Origin: Desulfotalea sp. | GTDB taxonomy: Bacteria; Desulfobacterota; Desulfobulbia; Desulfobulbales; Desulfocapsaceae | Direction of reading: 5' to 3' | Assembly (NCBI GenBank): GCA_002733995.1 | Contig: NVXR01000007.1 | Span: 549-64,548, forward strand | Length of the DNA stretch: 64,000 bases | Shown: positions 9,847 to 19,561 of the stretch, one piece after another | Numbering within the stretch: position 1 is the stretch's first letter | How the letters are laid out: every line of letters starts with the position of its first letter | Program-made: the position numbers and the translations under genes | The notes under the pieces: model-generated | Databases searched by the model: none | What the model saw: only the letters and a program-made list of their open reading frames with translations | What the model was told of the DNA's origin: nothing

Positions 9847-11562
9847 CTATATCCTGAACGTAATGCCGGCAAACCAGGCTCGGGGGCGAGCCAGAAGCCC
9901 ATCAACGTACCAGTATTCTTTGTCGAGAATATTGGTTATTTCGCTAAACAGGCTGCAACGTTGAAAACTGTATTCTATTTTGAAATCCCCAACGACGTAT
10001 CCGGGTACAGATTTACTGTTGGCTCGATTACGGTAGGCTGAAGAACTGCCTCTGCCTATGAGAATAAGGGACAGTGGCTGCGTTGGCTTGTAGGTAAGGG
10101 TGACTCTACCTTTGTGTCTTGGTTTGGCAGGAAGGTCGTTGTTGGTCTGCTCATCTTTTGCGAGCAGATAGGTGTAGTTGATCTTGTTTTGAATGCCCTT
10201 AAAGGGCTGCCAGTTGAGGGAGAGATCGCAACCAGTGTAGGTGGCTTTGCCCACATTTTGGTACTGGCCAGTGCCGTTGTCATCGTAGGTGTAGGTTATG
10301 CGGTTGGACAACTGGTGGTAAAAAAGCGTTGTTGAGCCACTCACTGTTTCGGTAAGCCTTGAGAAGATGGCCAGGCTGTAATTGTCTGATGTTTCCATAC
10401 CGAGGTTCGGATTCGGCCGGGTGGAGCTTGTCTCGTTAAAACGCTGGTAAAAACTGGGGCTATTATTTGAGCGGTTGTAGCCAGCGGTTGTCTTCCAGTA
10501 TTTTTCTTTATAGGTGATTTTTATTTCTGGATTGTAAGCATTGTTAAAGGCTGAGTTTACATTGCCACGAAGCCCGAGAGAAATATTGAGCGGTAGCGAA
10601 TCCAAGGTGTAGCTATCAACGAGATAGAGAGATGCTGTCGTTTCATCCTGATCGCTAAAGCTGTTACCAGAGGCACCACTCCAGAAAAAGCTACCGCCAT
10701 AATTAAAGGTTCCTGTTTTGGGGGAAATATAGGTCGAATCAAGTTGTTGACCGAAGTCTTTAACCTCGATAGTCTTAAACAGATTACGACTTATATCGGT
10801 GTTGGTTTTCTCACCTATATTCAAATATGTTTTACTCTCTATGCCGTATACATCCGCCTGCATACTGTAAGCCGCCATGCGACTCTCAGCGCGGGAAAAA
10901 GGGGTGGGGAAGTCGGGGTAACCCGCACGACCACGGTTATCTTCGGTAAAATCTGCGGCAAAGGATATGTGGGCCTGTTCATGGAATGTATAGCCTATGG
11001 TGGAGCCAAGCTGGGAACGTTGTTTGTCGTTATTGTCAAGGTAACCATCTGTGGTTTCGTAGCTGCCTGTTAGCCCGATATGCCAGGATTCTAAGGTGGT
11101 TTGCAGCGTGGTGTTGAGGTAGTATCTCTCCTGACTTCCGCCAAAAGATTTGAGGTTCCCAGAAATCTTGCTGCCGCCTTTGGTAGTGATCAAAATGACT
11201 CCGCCGCTGGCATCCTGGCCGTACTTGACGCTACCTTTACCACGTAGAATTTCAATTTTTGAAATGTCGGAAGGGGTTATCATGTGCCAGTTGATTCTAC
11301 CGTGGCTTGAAGTCGGATCGTTGATTGGCTTGCCATCGACGAAAACTTTGACTTTATAGTTGCCATGGATTGATACCGATGAATTACCGGCTGTTAGCCC
11401 TGGCACATTGTTAAGGATATCCGCCATACTGTGTGCCTGGAGGGTCGCTATTTCTTCGGCGCTGATGATGACATTGTCGTCTGCGGCCAGAAGAGCTGCT
11501 GGGGGCAAAAGGACAATTGAGAAAATCAAGAGGAGGGAGGCCAGTGTGAGGTTTAGTTTCAT
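9847..11562 (-). CDS. TonB-dependent outer-membrane receptor (second receptor of the operon)
   Basis: 571 residues, short for the family. A signal peptide (about residues 1-27, ending LLAA) is followed by a plug domain that includes VFVDGKPIND and EILRGKGSVKYG, then ASGGVI. The rest is the beta-strand-rich barrel, ending in Arg-Ile after the ALA-ARPRAWFAG segment. Receptors of this type move large nutrients such as cobalamin, haem or siderophores across the outer membrane with energy from TonB. The ATG overlaps the cobN stop (ATGA), so expression is tied to the chelatase. Its placement between cobN and chlD suggests that the imported ligand is the substrate or metal source of the chelatase. 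Confidence 0.88.
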   Translation of the reverse strand: MKLNLTLASLLLIFSIVLLPPAALLAADDNVIISAEEIATLQAHSMADILNNVPGLTAGNSSVSIHGNYKVKVFVDGKPINDPTSSHGRINWHMITPSDISKIEILRGKGSVKYGQDASGGVILITTKGGSKISGNLKSFGGSQERYYLNTTLQTTLESWHIGLTGSYETTDGYLDNNDKQRSQLGSTIGYTFHEQAHISFAADFTEDNRGRAGYPDFPTPFSRAESRMAAYSMQADVYGIESKTYLNIGEKTNTDISRNLFKTIEVKDFGQQLDSTYISPKTGTFNYGGSFFWSGASGNSFSDQDETTASLYLVDSYTLDSLPLNISLGLRGNVNSAFNNAYNPEIKITYKEKYWKTTAGYNRSNNSPSFYQRFNETSSTRPNPNLGMETSDNYSLAIFSRLTETVSGSTTLFYHQLSNRITYTYDDNGTGQYQNVGKATYTGCDLSLNWQPFKGIQNKINYTYLLAKDEQTNNDLPAKPRHKGRVTLTYKPTQPLSLILIGRGSSSAYRNRANSKSVPGYVVGDFKIEYSFQRCSLFSEITNILDKEYWYVDGLLARPRAWFAGITFRI

Positions 11563-14500
11563 TCGGTGCGTTCCTCGATTTCACCTTCCATTTCCAGATA
11601 ATTGTCTCGAAGTTCTTCCTCCATTTCTTTATCCGCCTGCCACATACCTCTATGAATTGCTTCAAGAAGTTTGTCTAAAATATTCTGCATGGCGTATGGA
11701 TTTACCTCTTGCATCCAGTTTTGCATTTCAGGATCAAGGGCATACTTCTCTGCTATCGCCTTATACATCCAGTCATCGATCACCTCGCCTGTGGCGTCCC
11801 AGCCAAGGATTACATCCATCATATGGGAGATATCACCGGCACCTTTATAGCCATGGCGTTTCATTCCCTCTATCCATTTGGGATTGACCAGTCGGGAGCG
11901 AAGGATATGTTTTGCCTCTTCAAAGGTGGTTCGCATTTTCACCCGTTTAGGGTCGGAGCTGTCTCCTATTATGGCCATTGGCAACGTGCCCCTTACTGTT
12001 TTTGCCGCGACGATGAGGCCACCATAATAGTTGTAGTAATCGGTGCACGACATCATATCGTACTCACGGGAGTCTTCGTTTTTAACCGTCAGATCCATCC
12101 GGGAAAGGAGGCGCTTAAAGGTTTCGGGCTTCTGTTTACCATAGATGCCGTGTCCATAGGCATGGGACGAGTGGCGGATATAACTGTTGCCGAGATCGTC
12201 CTGGGTTTTCCAGTTTTTTGTTTCAATCAGATCACTGACGCCTGCGCCATAGGTTCCTGGAGGGCAGCTGAAGACTCTAAATGTCGCTTCCCGCTGTGCC
12301 TCTTTGGCGTCCATCCCCTGCTTTTTGAATTCTTCGATATCCGCCAGGACATTACGTCTGAGCATATTGGATTCCGGCGGTTCTTTGAGGGCCGCGACGA
12401 TGGCGACAGCCTCATCGATTCTTTCCATGAGATTTGGGAAGGCATCCCTGAAAAAGCCGCTGACCCTTGGAACAACATCAAGCCGTGGTCGTTTAAGCTC
12501 TTTAAGGGGGATCACCTCAAGACCAACAACATTACCGCTACCTCTCTGCCATACTGGTTTAAGGCCCATAAGATAGTAAATCTCGGCAATATCATCCCCA
12601 CGGGTGCGCATGGTTGGCCCGCCGTAGACGAGAATACCGATGGAGTCGGGGTACTCTCCTTTTTCTTGTAAGTATCTTGCGATGAGGGCGTCACCTAGCT
12701 GCTTACCGACTTGCCAGGCGGCGGGAGTGGGGATTTTGTTGGGATCAACCGAATAGAAGTTGCGCCCGGTAGGCAGGATGTCCGCCTGGCCCCTTGTGGG
12801 AGAACCAGAGGGCCCTGGTTGAACGAAAGTTCCGGAAAGAGCGTCGAGGGTAGCAGTTAACTCTTCTGTACAAAGGGAAATGTTTTCAACCAGATTCTCA
12901 GTGACGTATCTGAGCGCCTGCAACGTATCATTGGTTGTAGAGTGTAAAGTCTTTTTGACAATCCCAGGAATGTCTTCACTGGCAAACCCCTTGTCACTCA
13001 GTTGTGTCAGCATGGAGATAATGAGCTGATGGGCCTTTGCTATGATTTGGCCTCCTGTTTTTCCCTTTGAATCCGTGATGATGTTGCCACGATTTTCTAA
13101 AAGATTGTCATAGTTGTATCCGATTGCTGCTACTACGGCTTCTCGAAGGGATGGTACCTCTCCGTTGGCTATCCTGGTAAGCTGGGCGATAAGTTCAATT
13201 AATGACGCACCTTTAGGGCCACTGCCGAAGGTATGGAGGCCATCGTTTATCATCGTGTCGCTTAACTCGTGTAGATAAGAGTGAAGTCTTTCGAGGAATC
13301 GATCAAAATCCTCCAGGGCCTGATCTTCTGTAATCTCCAAGTCGTGCTGGAGTTCAGCTGTTGTAACCGCTTCCCAGATCATGGGACGGAGCACTGCAAT
13401 TTTTCCCTTGTCTTCAGTGACAGCGATAGAATAGTCCGTAAGCAGACCATTTAATGTAGCAAGCTCCTCATAGAGATCGGCGTTGGTGTACACCGGGGTG
13501 AGGTGGTCGATGATACAGGCGTAACTACGTCGTTTGGCCTGGGTTCCTTCACTGGGGTCATTTATGATATAGGGATATATATTAGGGAGTTCCATGATCG
13601 CAAGATCAGGGTAACAGCTCTCGGAGAGACCTAAGGCTTTTCCGGGCAGCCACTCAAGGCTGCCATGTTTACCCACATGAATAACAGCGTCCGCTTTAAA
13701 TACGTCCCGTATCCAGCGATAGTGGGCTAGGTAATGATGTGGTGGTGACAGGTGCATGTCGTGATAGCTCTTTGCGACATTTTCCAGGTCACCTCTGGGG
13801 GGTTGGATGGTGATAAAAATGTTGCCGTTAACAAGTCCTGCAAAATGGAGTTTGTTTTCATGGACAAAGAGTTCTCCTGGCATTGCGCCCCAGTCGCTGT
13901 TCATCTTTTCCTGGATCTCTTTCGGGAGCTCCTCGTGCCAAGGGATAAAACTGGATCTTTCGGCATGGGCCACAGATCTTGAGGCCATTTTGTCCGGGGT
14001 GAGCCAGCGTTGATCCGCGGTCATTCGTGACAGGAGTTCTTCCGCCAGTTGATCGCCTGAGTCATAGGTCTTTTCAATCTTGTAGCCGCACCCGTCCAAC
14101 TGCTCAACAATAGCTTTAACGGAGGCGAAGCTGTCAAGGCCAGCTGCGCAGCCGATGCGGTCGTTACGGGGGGGATAGTGATGGAAAATTATCGCCACCC
14201 GTTTTTTTGCATTTGGAATCTTGCGTAGGCGAGCCCAGTTAAGGGACAGTCGAACCATCTTCTCAATTCGCTCGGGAATCGCTACATACTTGTTAAGCAA
14301 GCCGCCGGTTAGCGGGTCTGTTGTCTCTTGTTCCCGGGTGGCAATTGGGACGGTTATCAGGTTACCATCAAATTCAGGTTGGGCTGCATTAAAGCTGATA
14401 TCCATGGTGCGCATTCCCTGCTCTGATTTTCGCCAGGCCGCATATGGTCCCATGGAGACCATGGCTTGAATGCAGACTACGCCAAGCTTTTTAAGGAGTC

Positions 14501-15353
14501 CTTGATAGTCCGGGGAGGCCAGAGATAGACTGAAAAGCATTGGGCTTATCAGTACATCAATACGGGCTTTATCCCCCTGCATAAAATATTGGTCGACAAT
14601 GTGATCGGCACCTTTGTTTCCACGGATAGCATCCTTGTGGCGGAGGTGAAAGACAGGGATGACATTTGCCCCCTGGGCTTCAACTGTACGAATAATATTG
14701 TCTATATAAGCGAGGTTGTTGTTCAGCCAGTAGGTCTGGTAAAACCAGAGGCCGACGGTGATTTTATCCGGGTCGATTTTGAGTTGAAGATACTCCTCAA
14801 GGCTTGTTTGCTTGGGGCAGTCCGGGTGGTAAATTCCTTCACTTAACGGGTATGTCGCAGGGGTGTATGGGGTGGATGTGTTGTGTAAGGTGTTGTTGAG
14901 ATAGTAGAGCAGTTGCTCAAAGTTTGCGTAGCCGCCAAGGGTGAGATAATTTTTTATACAATCCCAGGTCTTTTGGCCAAAGTCAGGGCTATACTCCCTT
15001 GCTGTGCTTATCGAGTCCTCATCTCCGGCTGTAGACTGGATATGTAGATAGGGCAGCTTGTTGTTGTTGTTGTTGTTGTTGTTGCGGATTTCCTCTAGCC
15101 CCTCCATCAAAAGATCAAAGGCGGGACAACTTGCCCTGCCACCATGGAGGTTGATAATAATAACATCATGTTGCAGGGCCATTTTCACAAAAGACTTCTG
15201 GCGGGAGAGGTCAAAAAGCTGCGTTTGGGTTCGTGCTGTTACCGTGAGAGAGCCAACCTGGTCGCGATATTTTAATACCGCTTCAGACAAAGAGACCAAC
15301 TCCATACCAGTGGCTGTGTAATAACAGAAAGAGAAAGGGCGATTCTGATTCAT
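11559..15353 (-). CDS. cobN: CobN-type cobaltochelatase large subunit
   Basis: About 1264 residues, the usual length for CobN. The H-subunit signature HVGKHGSLEWLPGK is present. CobN binds the corrinoid ring and the metal and inserts cobalt with ATP hydrolysed by the AAA+ partners, here probably the ChlI and ChlD homologues downstream. There is no signal peptide and no C-terminal membrane anchor, unlike the anchored HmuS branch of the family. An ATG at 15353 overlaps the end of the ATPase gene (TGATG) with GGAGAG upstream; a TTG at 15356 is an alternative. A run of eight Asn near residue 95 comes from a triplet microsatellite. Because cbiK is also nearby, the true substrate could be something other than the normal pathway intermediate. 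Confidence 0.88.
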   Translation of the reverse strand: MNQNRPFSFCYYTATGMELVSLSEAVLKYRDQVGSLTVTARTQTQLFDLSRQKSFVKMALQHDVIIINLHGGRASCPAFDLLMEGLEEIRNNNNNNNNKLPYLHIQSTAGDEDSISTAREYSPDFGQKTWDCIKNYLTLGGYANFEQLLYYLNNTLHNTSTPYTPATYPLSEGIYHPDCPKQTSLEEYLQLKIDPDKITVGLWFYQTYWLNNNLAYIDNIIRTVEAQGANVIPVFHLRHKDAIRGNKGADHIVDQYFMQGDKARIDVLISPMLFSLSLASPDYQGLLKKLGVVCIQAMVSMGPYAAWRKSEQGMRTMDISFNAAQPEFDGNLITVPIATREQETTDPLTGGLLNKYVAIPERIEKMVRLSLNWARLRKIPNAKKRVAIIFHHYPPRNDRIGCAAGLDSFASVKAIVEQLDGCGYKIEKTYDSGDQLAEELLSRMTADQRWLTPDKMASRSVAHAERSSFIPWHEELPKEIQEKMNSDWGAMPGELFVHENKLHFAGLVNGNIFITIQPPRGDLENVAKSYHDMHLSPPHHYLAHYRWIRDVFKADAVIHVGKHGSLEWLPGKALGLSESCYPDLAIMELPNIYPYIINDPSEGTQAKRRSYACIIDHLTPVYTNADLYEELATLNGLLTDYSIAVTEDKGKIAVLRPMIWEAVTTAELQHDLEITEDQALEDFDRFLERLHSYLHELSDTMINDGLHTFGSGPKGASLIELIAQLTRIANGEVPSLREAVVAAIGYNYDNLLENRGNIITDSKGKTGGQIIAKAHQLIISMLTQLSDKGFASEDIPGIVKKTLHSTTNDTLQALRYVTENLVENISLCTEELTATLDALSGTFVQPGPSGSPTRGQADILPTGRNFYSVDPNKIPTPAAWQVGKQLGDALIARYLQEKGEYPDSIGILVYGGPTMRTRGDDIAEIYYLMGLKPVWQRGSGNVVGLEVIPLKELKRPRLDVVPRVSGFFRDAFPNLMERIDEAVAIVAALKEPPESNMLRRNVLADIEEFKKQGMDAKEAQREATFRVFSCPPGTYGAGVSDLIETKNWKTQDDLGNSYIRHSSHAYGHGIYGKQKPETFKRLLSRMDLTVKNEDSREYDMMSCTDYYNYYGGLIVAAKTVRGTLPMAIIGDSSDPKRVKMRTTFEEAKHILRSRLVNPKWIEGMKRHGYKGAGDISHMMDVILGWDATGEVIDDWMYKAIAEKYALDPEMQNWMQEVNPYAMQNILDKLLEAIHRGMWQADKEMEEELRDNYLEMEGEIEERTE
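15058..15084. repeat. Trinucleotide microsatellite inside cobN
   Basis: Nine consecutive TTG units on the plus strand are read as AAC codons in cobN and give a run of eight asparagines. Length changes would be in frame, so this is not an on/off phase switch. Confidence 0.9.
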
Positions 15354-16558
15354 CAATTTCTCTCCAGTGCTGCGGGTAATTCACTCGCCTGGGCCAAGGA
15401 CACGATATGTGCAAGATGCCCCCCGACAAAGAGTTGTGGATCCCGGTTGCCGAGACTGATAACCGGCTTTCCATGCCGACAGGCCCCGGTCAAAAGTTGT
15501 AGGTTGTTTTTGTAGACCCCGGTGCAGTCAAAGCCCGTATCGATTACCCAATCACAGTTTTTCATCTCTTCCATCGCCTGATCAAGACTTGTATTGTTGA
15601 TTGAATTTGAAGGTACTTGGCTGGCACACTTACACCCAAGACTTTCGGCGACGTAGCAGTCAAGGTCGTTGTTATAGAGTACCCCTGTACTTATCTGGTA
15701 ACCCGACTTTGCCAGTATTCTGAAAACACTGGCACCGCTACCCATGCCACCAACTACGAAAATCTTTTCTCTGTTGTTTTCCCCCCGTAACTCTATGGAG
15801 CCAAGCTGGCTGTTAAAGCAGGCGGAATCAAAATCGTATAATTCAGCGACATCACTGGAGCTGAGAACTTCTTCGGGGGCGCCCCAGCCGGTAATTGTGC
15901 CATTTTTAATGAGTACAACCTTGTCGGAAACCTTGGCGGCAATATCCACATCATGCAGGGATGCGATCACCGTGATGTTTTGGGTGGCGCAAAGATTACG
16001 CAGAATAGACATAACTTCCACCCGATGTTTGAGGTCGAGGTGGGCCGTTGGCTCGTCCAGCAACAAGACTTGTGGTTCCTGGGCCAGAGCCCTGGCCACC
16101 AGTATTTTCTGCTTTTCTCCGTCACTGAGATTGGTGAATTCTCGATGGGCAAGATTTTCGGCGTTAACAGCCGAAAGTGATCGTGCCACCACCTCTTTAT
16201 CTCTTTTACCCATCCGGCCTAAAAAATCTGTGTGGGGATAACGACCAAGGGCGACAAACTGAAAGGCGGTGAACAGGGGTGGAGTGACCTTGTCGGTGAG
16301 TACCACAGCCATGACTTTTGCCAGCTCGCTTTGCCGGATAGAAGCAAGGGGACGTCCTTGCAATGTTATGTTTCCCGATATCGGCGCAAGGTGGCGGGAC
16401 AGGGTGCGTAACAGCGTTGTCTTGCCCGCTCCATTCGGTCCAAGTAGAGAAATGAACTGGGATGCTTCGAAATCAAGATTGATGCCTGAGAGGACGGTGG
16501 ATTTTTTGTAGCCGACGGATAAGTTTTGACATGAGAGAACAGTATTAGTTGCACGCAT
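15353..16558 (-). CDS. ABC transporter ATPase, FepC/BtuD type, with extra C-terminal domain
   Basis: 401 residues. About 1-255 form the ATPase: Walker A GPNGAGKTT, signature LSDGEKQK, Walker B VLLLDEPTAHLD. Residues about 268-401 form an added domain that starts GGMGSGAS, a glycine-rich Rossmann-like turn, and continues with alternating strands and helices. FepC-type ATPases with such a tail occur in some archaeal and anaerobic B12/haem importers. The gene is 13 bases after the permease gene and overlaps cobN, so import and metal chelation are coupled at the translational level. Substrate is probably a corrinoid or other tetrapyrrole. Confidence 0.88.
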   Translation of the reverse strand: MRATNTVLSCQNLSVGYKKSTVLSGINLDFEASQFISLLGPNGAGKTTLLRTLSRHLAPISGNITLQGRPLASIRQSELAKVMAVVLTDKVTPPLFTAFQFVALGRYPHTDFLGRMGKRDKEVVARSLSAVNAENLAHREFTNLSDGEKQKILVARALAQEPQVLLLDEPTAHLDLKHRVEVMSILRNLCATQNITVIASLHDVDIAAKVSDKVVLIKNGTITGWGAPEEVLSSSDVAELYDFDSACFNSQLGSIELRGENNREKIFVVGGMGSGASVFRILAKSGYQISTGVLYNNDLDCYVAESLGCKCASQVPSNSINNTSLDQAMEEMKNCDWVIDTGFDCTGVYKNNLQLLTGACRHGKPVISLGNRDPQLFVGGHLAHIVSLAQASELPAALERN

Positions 16559-16571
16559 AGTGTTGAATCCT

Positions 16572-17621
16572 TTAAAGTTGTACCCGTTTTTTCATAAGGA
16601 GGCTGATTACAATGGGTGCCCCAAACAGAGCTGTGATTGCTGAAAGAGGCAGTTCTACAGGAGACATAATAGTACGTGCAATAAAGTCACATAGGCTGGT
16701 GACGACCCCTCCTAGAAGAAGTGTTGCAGGTATAAGGATACGGTTGTCAGAGCTGGAAAAAATCATTCGTGCCATGTGGGGTACAGCAAGTCCAATAAAG
16801 GCCACCGGGCCTGCCAGAGATGTTATCAGTCCCGCCATGGTACAGGCACTGAGGAGGATGAAGATTCGGAAGCGGTTGATGTTAATGCCCATTGACAGGG
16901 CGTATTCTTCACCTAGCAACATAGCGTTAAGAGGTTTTGATAACAGATAGATAAGGATTAACAGGCCGCCACCAAGGATGAGTAGCAGTTGAATTTCGCC
17001 CCATTTAAAGCCTGAAAAAGAACCAAGTTGCCAGAGAATAAAGCCTTTAATCTGCTCTTTTTCAGCAAGGGCTGTCAGTACAGCTGTTACCGAATGGCAG
17101 AGATAGCCCATCATCAGACCGACGATGAGAAGGGTGACTCCACTTTTGACCTTTGCGGCGACGGAGACGACGATGAACATAACGGAATATGCCCCTACGA
17201 TAGCTGCAAGGGTGGTTATGATCGGGCTCATGATCTGTAGGCGGATGGTCAGTGTGGTCAGCATGACGATGGACACCATCAGGGTCGCACCAGAAGATAT
17301 CCCCAAAATAAAAGGACCGACAATGGGGTTGCGGAAGTAGACCTGCAGTAAAAGTCCTGAAACCGCAAGAAAACCGCCGCCAAGGACTGACGCAATGGCT
17401 CTTGGGAGCCTGATATCCCAGATAATGGAGCTGATGATAGTGTCATCTGGATGGAGAAGGATGTTCCAGATGTGGGGGATTGGTATCGCTACAGCCCCTG
17501 TGCATACATTGAGAACAACGACAGCACAGGCCGCAACGAGAAGGAGGCAAAAAATGGCAGGCAGGCCGAGGATAGAAGGTTTGACTGTCGTAAAGGGCAT
17601 GGTGGAGGCGGTTTCGCTCAT
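16572..17621 (-). CDS. FecCD/BtuC-family ABC permease
   Basis: 349 residues with about ten membrane helices. Family landmarks include DIRLPRAIAS near the N-terminus, and GPVAFIGLAVPHMAR in the second half, the loop that contacts the ATPase. Permeases of this family carry cobalamin, haem or iron-siderophores through the inner membrane. AAGGA precedes the ATG at 17621. The binding protein gene is 9 bases upstream and the ATPase gene 13 bases downstream, making a complete importer. Confidence 0.92.
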   Translation of the reverse strand: MSETASTMPFTTVKPSILGLPAIFCLLLVAACAVVVLNVCTGAVAIPIPHIWNILLHPDDTIISSIIWDIRLPRAIASVLGGGFLAVSGLLLQVYFRNPIVGPFILGISSGATLMVSIVMLTTLTIRLQIMSPIITTLAAIVGAYSVMFIVVSVAAKVKSGVTLLIVGLMMGYLCHSVTAVLTALAEKEQIKGFILWQLGSFSGFKWGEIQLLLILGGGLLILIYLLSKPLNAMLLGEEYALSMGININRFRIFILLSACTMAGLITSLAGPVAFIGLAVPHMARMIFSSSDNRILIPATLLLGGVVTSLCDFIARTIMSPVELPLSAITALFGAPIVISLLMKKRVQL

Positions 17622-17630
17622 TGTTGTTCC

Positions 17631-18734
17631 TTATTTGCCTTTCGGGTCAACTTCCGGCAATTCTTGAAAATATTTTAGCTGGTAGTTTGGGTACAGTTTA
17701 GGGTGGATTATCGCTGCAATTTCTGTAAAAATTTCATCGAGTTTATCTCCGGACTGGCCATAATGGGGAAGGGGGGCGTACACCTTGCCTTCTGGACTGA
17801 GGGGTTTGATTTTTGCGAGGAGGGGATGAAGCCTCGCCAGAGCGGCTTTTGAAGTGGCTCCGGATTTTGGCGTGCGATAGGTGAAATATATGTTTGCCTG
17901 GGTGCCGCTGTAGAGGAAACGTTCCATGGATATTTCAATACATGATGTGCCGTACACGTCTTCAAAGAGGTAGTCTGAGTCGACAAGGCCTACTAACTCG
18001 CCTATCCAGGCGTTCCCGGGTTCAACCAGCACACGTTTTTCATACATATCACCCCACATCACCTTGGTCTTGTCCCACTGACCCTCTGTGGTTCTGCGGA
18101 TATCCTTTAAGCTGTTACTGACCTTTTGGAAAAAATCTTCAGCCTGTTGCTCGCGGTTAAAAAATGGGGCGAGGAATTTGACATAGCTCATTCGGGCGTT
18201 GAGACACATCGCCACCGGCGTTGAGGTTATAATGCAGGGAATGTTAAGGGTTGAAAGCATTGGAATGACGGAGGGATCCCAGGTGAGTACCAGCTCTGGG
18301 TGCTGTTGTTTTAAAAGCTCATAGTTGATGGCGGTGGCGTCTCCGATAAAGGCTATTCTGCCGTCATCAAAGCCTCTTTTGACATCATCGACAAACCACT
18401 TTTCTTTTGCTTTGGTGACCCCCACCAGGGTGTCGTCTAAAACTCCAAGAACCCGCAGTGCCGCAACGTCAAAACCACCATAGGCGACAACCCTTTGGAC
18501 CGGAACCCTGATGATCATATGTGGGGCGAAACCCTTTGGTGCCTTAGCTCCACGGGGGATTAGAGCAAGGCTTCTGCCTGCACCATCCCGGACAATGGTC
18601 AACTCATCACTTACTCTGTTTATGGCAAATTCACCGATTTGAAGGAATGGAACCTTCTCTGCTGAATCACCTGTCTTACAGCCGCATAGGGAGATGCTGA
18701 GAAGGAGTAGAATTGTGGAAACGAGGTATTTCAT
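17631..18734 (-). CDS. Periplasmic binding lipoprotein of the importer (BtuF/FecB-like)
   Basis: 367 residues. The N-terminus is a lipoprotein signal with two Cys (SLCGCK), the second being the likely lipidated residue. The body is a two-lobed class III binding protein; VVAYGGFDVAALRVLG and PELVLTW are typical lobe segments. It would catch the ligand delivered by one or both TonB-dependent receptors and pass it to the permease encoded just downstream. It follows the ResB-like gene by three bases. The ligand cannot be read from the sequence. Confidence 0.85.
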   Translation of the reverse strand: MKYLVSTILLLLSISLCGCKTGDSAEKVPFLQIGEFAINRVSDELTIVRDGAGRSLALIPRGAKAPKGFAPHMIIRVPVQRVVAYGGFDVAALRVLGVLDDTLVGVTKAKEKWFVDDVKRGFDDGRIAFIGDATAINYELLKQQHPELVLTWDPSVIPMLSTLNIPCIITSTPVAMCLNARMSYVKFLAPFFNREQQAEDFFQKVSNSLKDIRRTTEGQWDKTKVMWGDMYEKRVLVEPGNAWIGELVGLVDSDYLFEDVYGTSCIEISMERFLYSGTQANIYFTYRTPKSGATSKAALARLHPLLAKIKPLSPEGKVYAPLPHYGQSGDKLDEIFTEIAAIIHPKLYPNYQLKYFQELPEVDPKGK

Positions 18735-18737
18735 ATT

Positions 18738-19556
18738 TTAAAGCTCCAGTCTTTTTCGCGTTCGATGACGGAAAAAAAGATAGCCAAAGAGACCGGTGAG
18801 GAAGGCGCCCATAGCTATAAACGTGGGTAAGACGCCGGGATCTCGTCGGATATCAAAAATAATATATTGAGAAGGGCTCATTCCCCCCGCCCGTGTGGGG
18901 TTAAAGCGTTGCAGGAAAAAGGAAAAGCCGTGGATATGTACAGGCCGGTTCATCGCTAGTGTTGCATGGACCTGTTCTTTTCCATCTTTAAACAGCAAGT
19001 GGGCGTTGACGTCGATATTTCTACCCAAAAAAGGAATGAGACGGTTTCTACTATAGGGAATCATCTGCATCTCAAGCAGTTCGACTTGAAGGCTGCTACC
19101 TGGCACTGTAAGAGGTAGCCCTGGGGTGAGGGTGATGCTTGGGTAGATAGTACTCAGGGTATAACTTGTCAGGTAGCCGGCAAGAAGTAGCACCATAGCA
19201 AGGTGCATGAGATGAATTGAAAGGGTGAGCCAAAGCCTGTTTGCAGGCAACCTCGTATGTTGGGAGCGAACCAGGTGGTAGAGCTTTTCTCCGGTGCAAC
19301 ACAAGGTGTTAATTCCTAATAAGGAGAGCAGTGGAAGTAACAGCAAAAACCAGGCTGAATCAAGTGGCTGGGACCTTGCATATGTCAGCAGCCATTGGCT
19401 GAGGCCAACCTCGTTCATTGGTTGGAACAAGGATACCTTACCTTGGAGGCAGATGTAGCCCAAAGACAGATCCGCGACCAGTAGGAGAAGTAGGGTTACT
19501 GTAAGTTTAATGCTACAGAAGAATTGATACGTTCTAACGACTAATTGAATTGGCAT
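18738..19556 (-). CDS. Short ResB-like protein (system II cytochrome c biogenesis family)
   Basis: About 272 residues with three N-terminal helices, a periplasmic domain and a last helix near the C-terminus. Family hallmarks are the first helix (LTVTLLLLLVADLSLG), the LGINTLCC segment, and the end of the periplasmic domain (FSFFLQRFNP, then RRDPG before the last helix). ResB/Ccs1 proteins guide haem and apocytochrome. This one is shorter than the usual 450 or more residues. The frame stays open to 19790, but the ATG at 19556 has AAGGGTGA upstream and avoids overlap with the CcsA-like gene. In a cobalamin-riboswitch operon it may handle a tetrapyrrole at the membrane. Confidence 0.8.
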   Translation of the reverse strand: MPIQLVVRTYQFFCSIKLTVTLLLLLVADLSLGYICLQGKVSLFQPMNEVGLSQWLLTYARSQPLDSAWFLLLLPLLSLLGINTLCCTGEKLYHLVRSQHTRLPANRLWLTLSIHLMHLAMVLLLAGYLTSYTLSTIYPSITLTPGLPLTVPGSSLQVELLEMQMIPYSRNRLIPFLGRNIDVNAHLLFKDGKEQVHATLAMNRPVHIHGFSFFLQRFNPTRAGGMSPSQYIIFDIRRDPGVLPTFIAMGAFLTGLFGYLFFRHRTRKRLEL

Positions 19557-19561
19557 CTGAT

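Noticed and set aside
11709..12671. 320-codon open frame on the plus strand
   Set aside because: It lies entirely antisense to conserved cobN sequence and encodes no recognisable family.
15058..15084. Microsatellite as a phase-variation switch
   Set aside because: The unit is three bases, so length changes stay in frame.
11559..15353. Reading the CobN homologue as HmuS haem dechelatase
   Set aside because: No membrane anchor is seen, ChlI and ChlD partners are present, and control is by cobalamin. A role with haem is still possible but not preferred.
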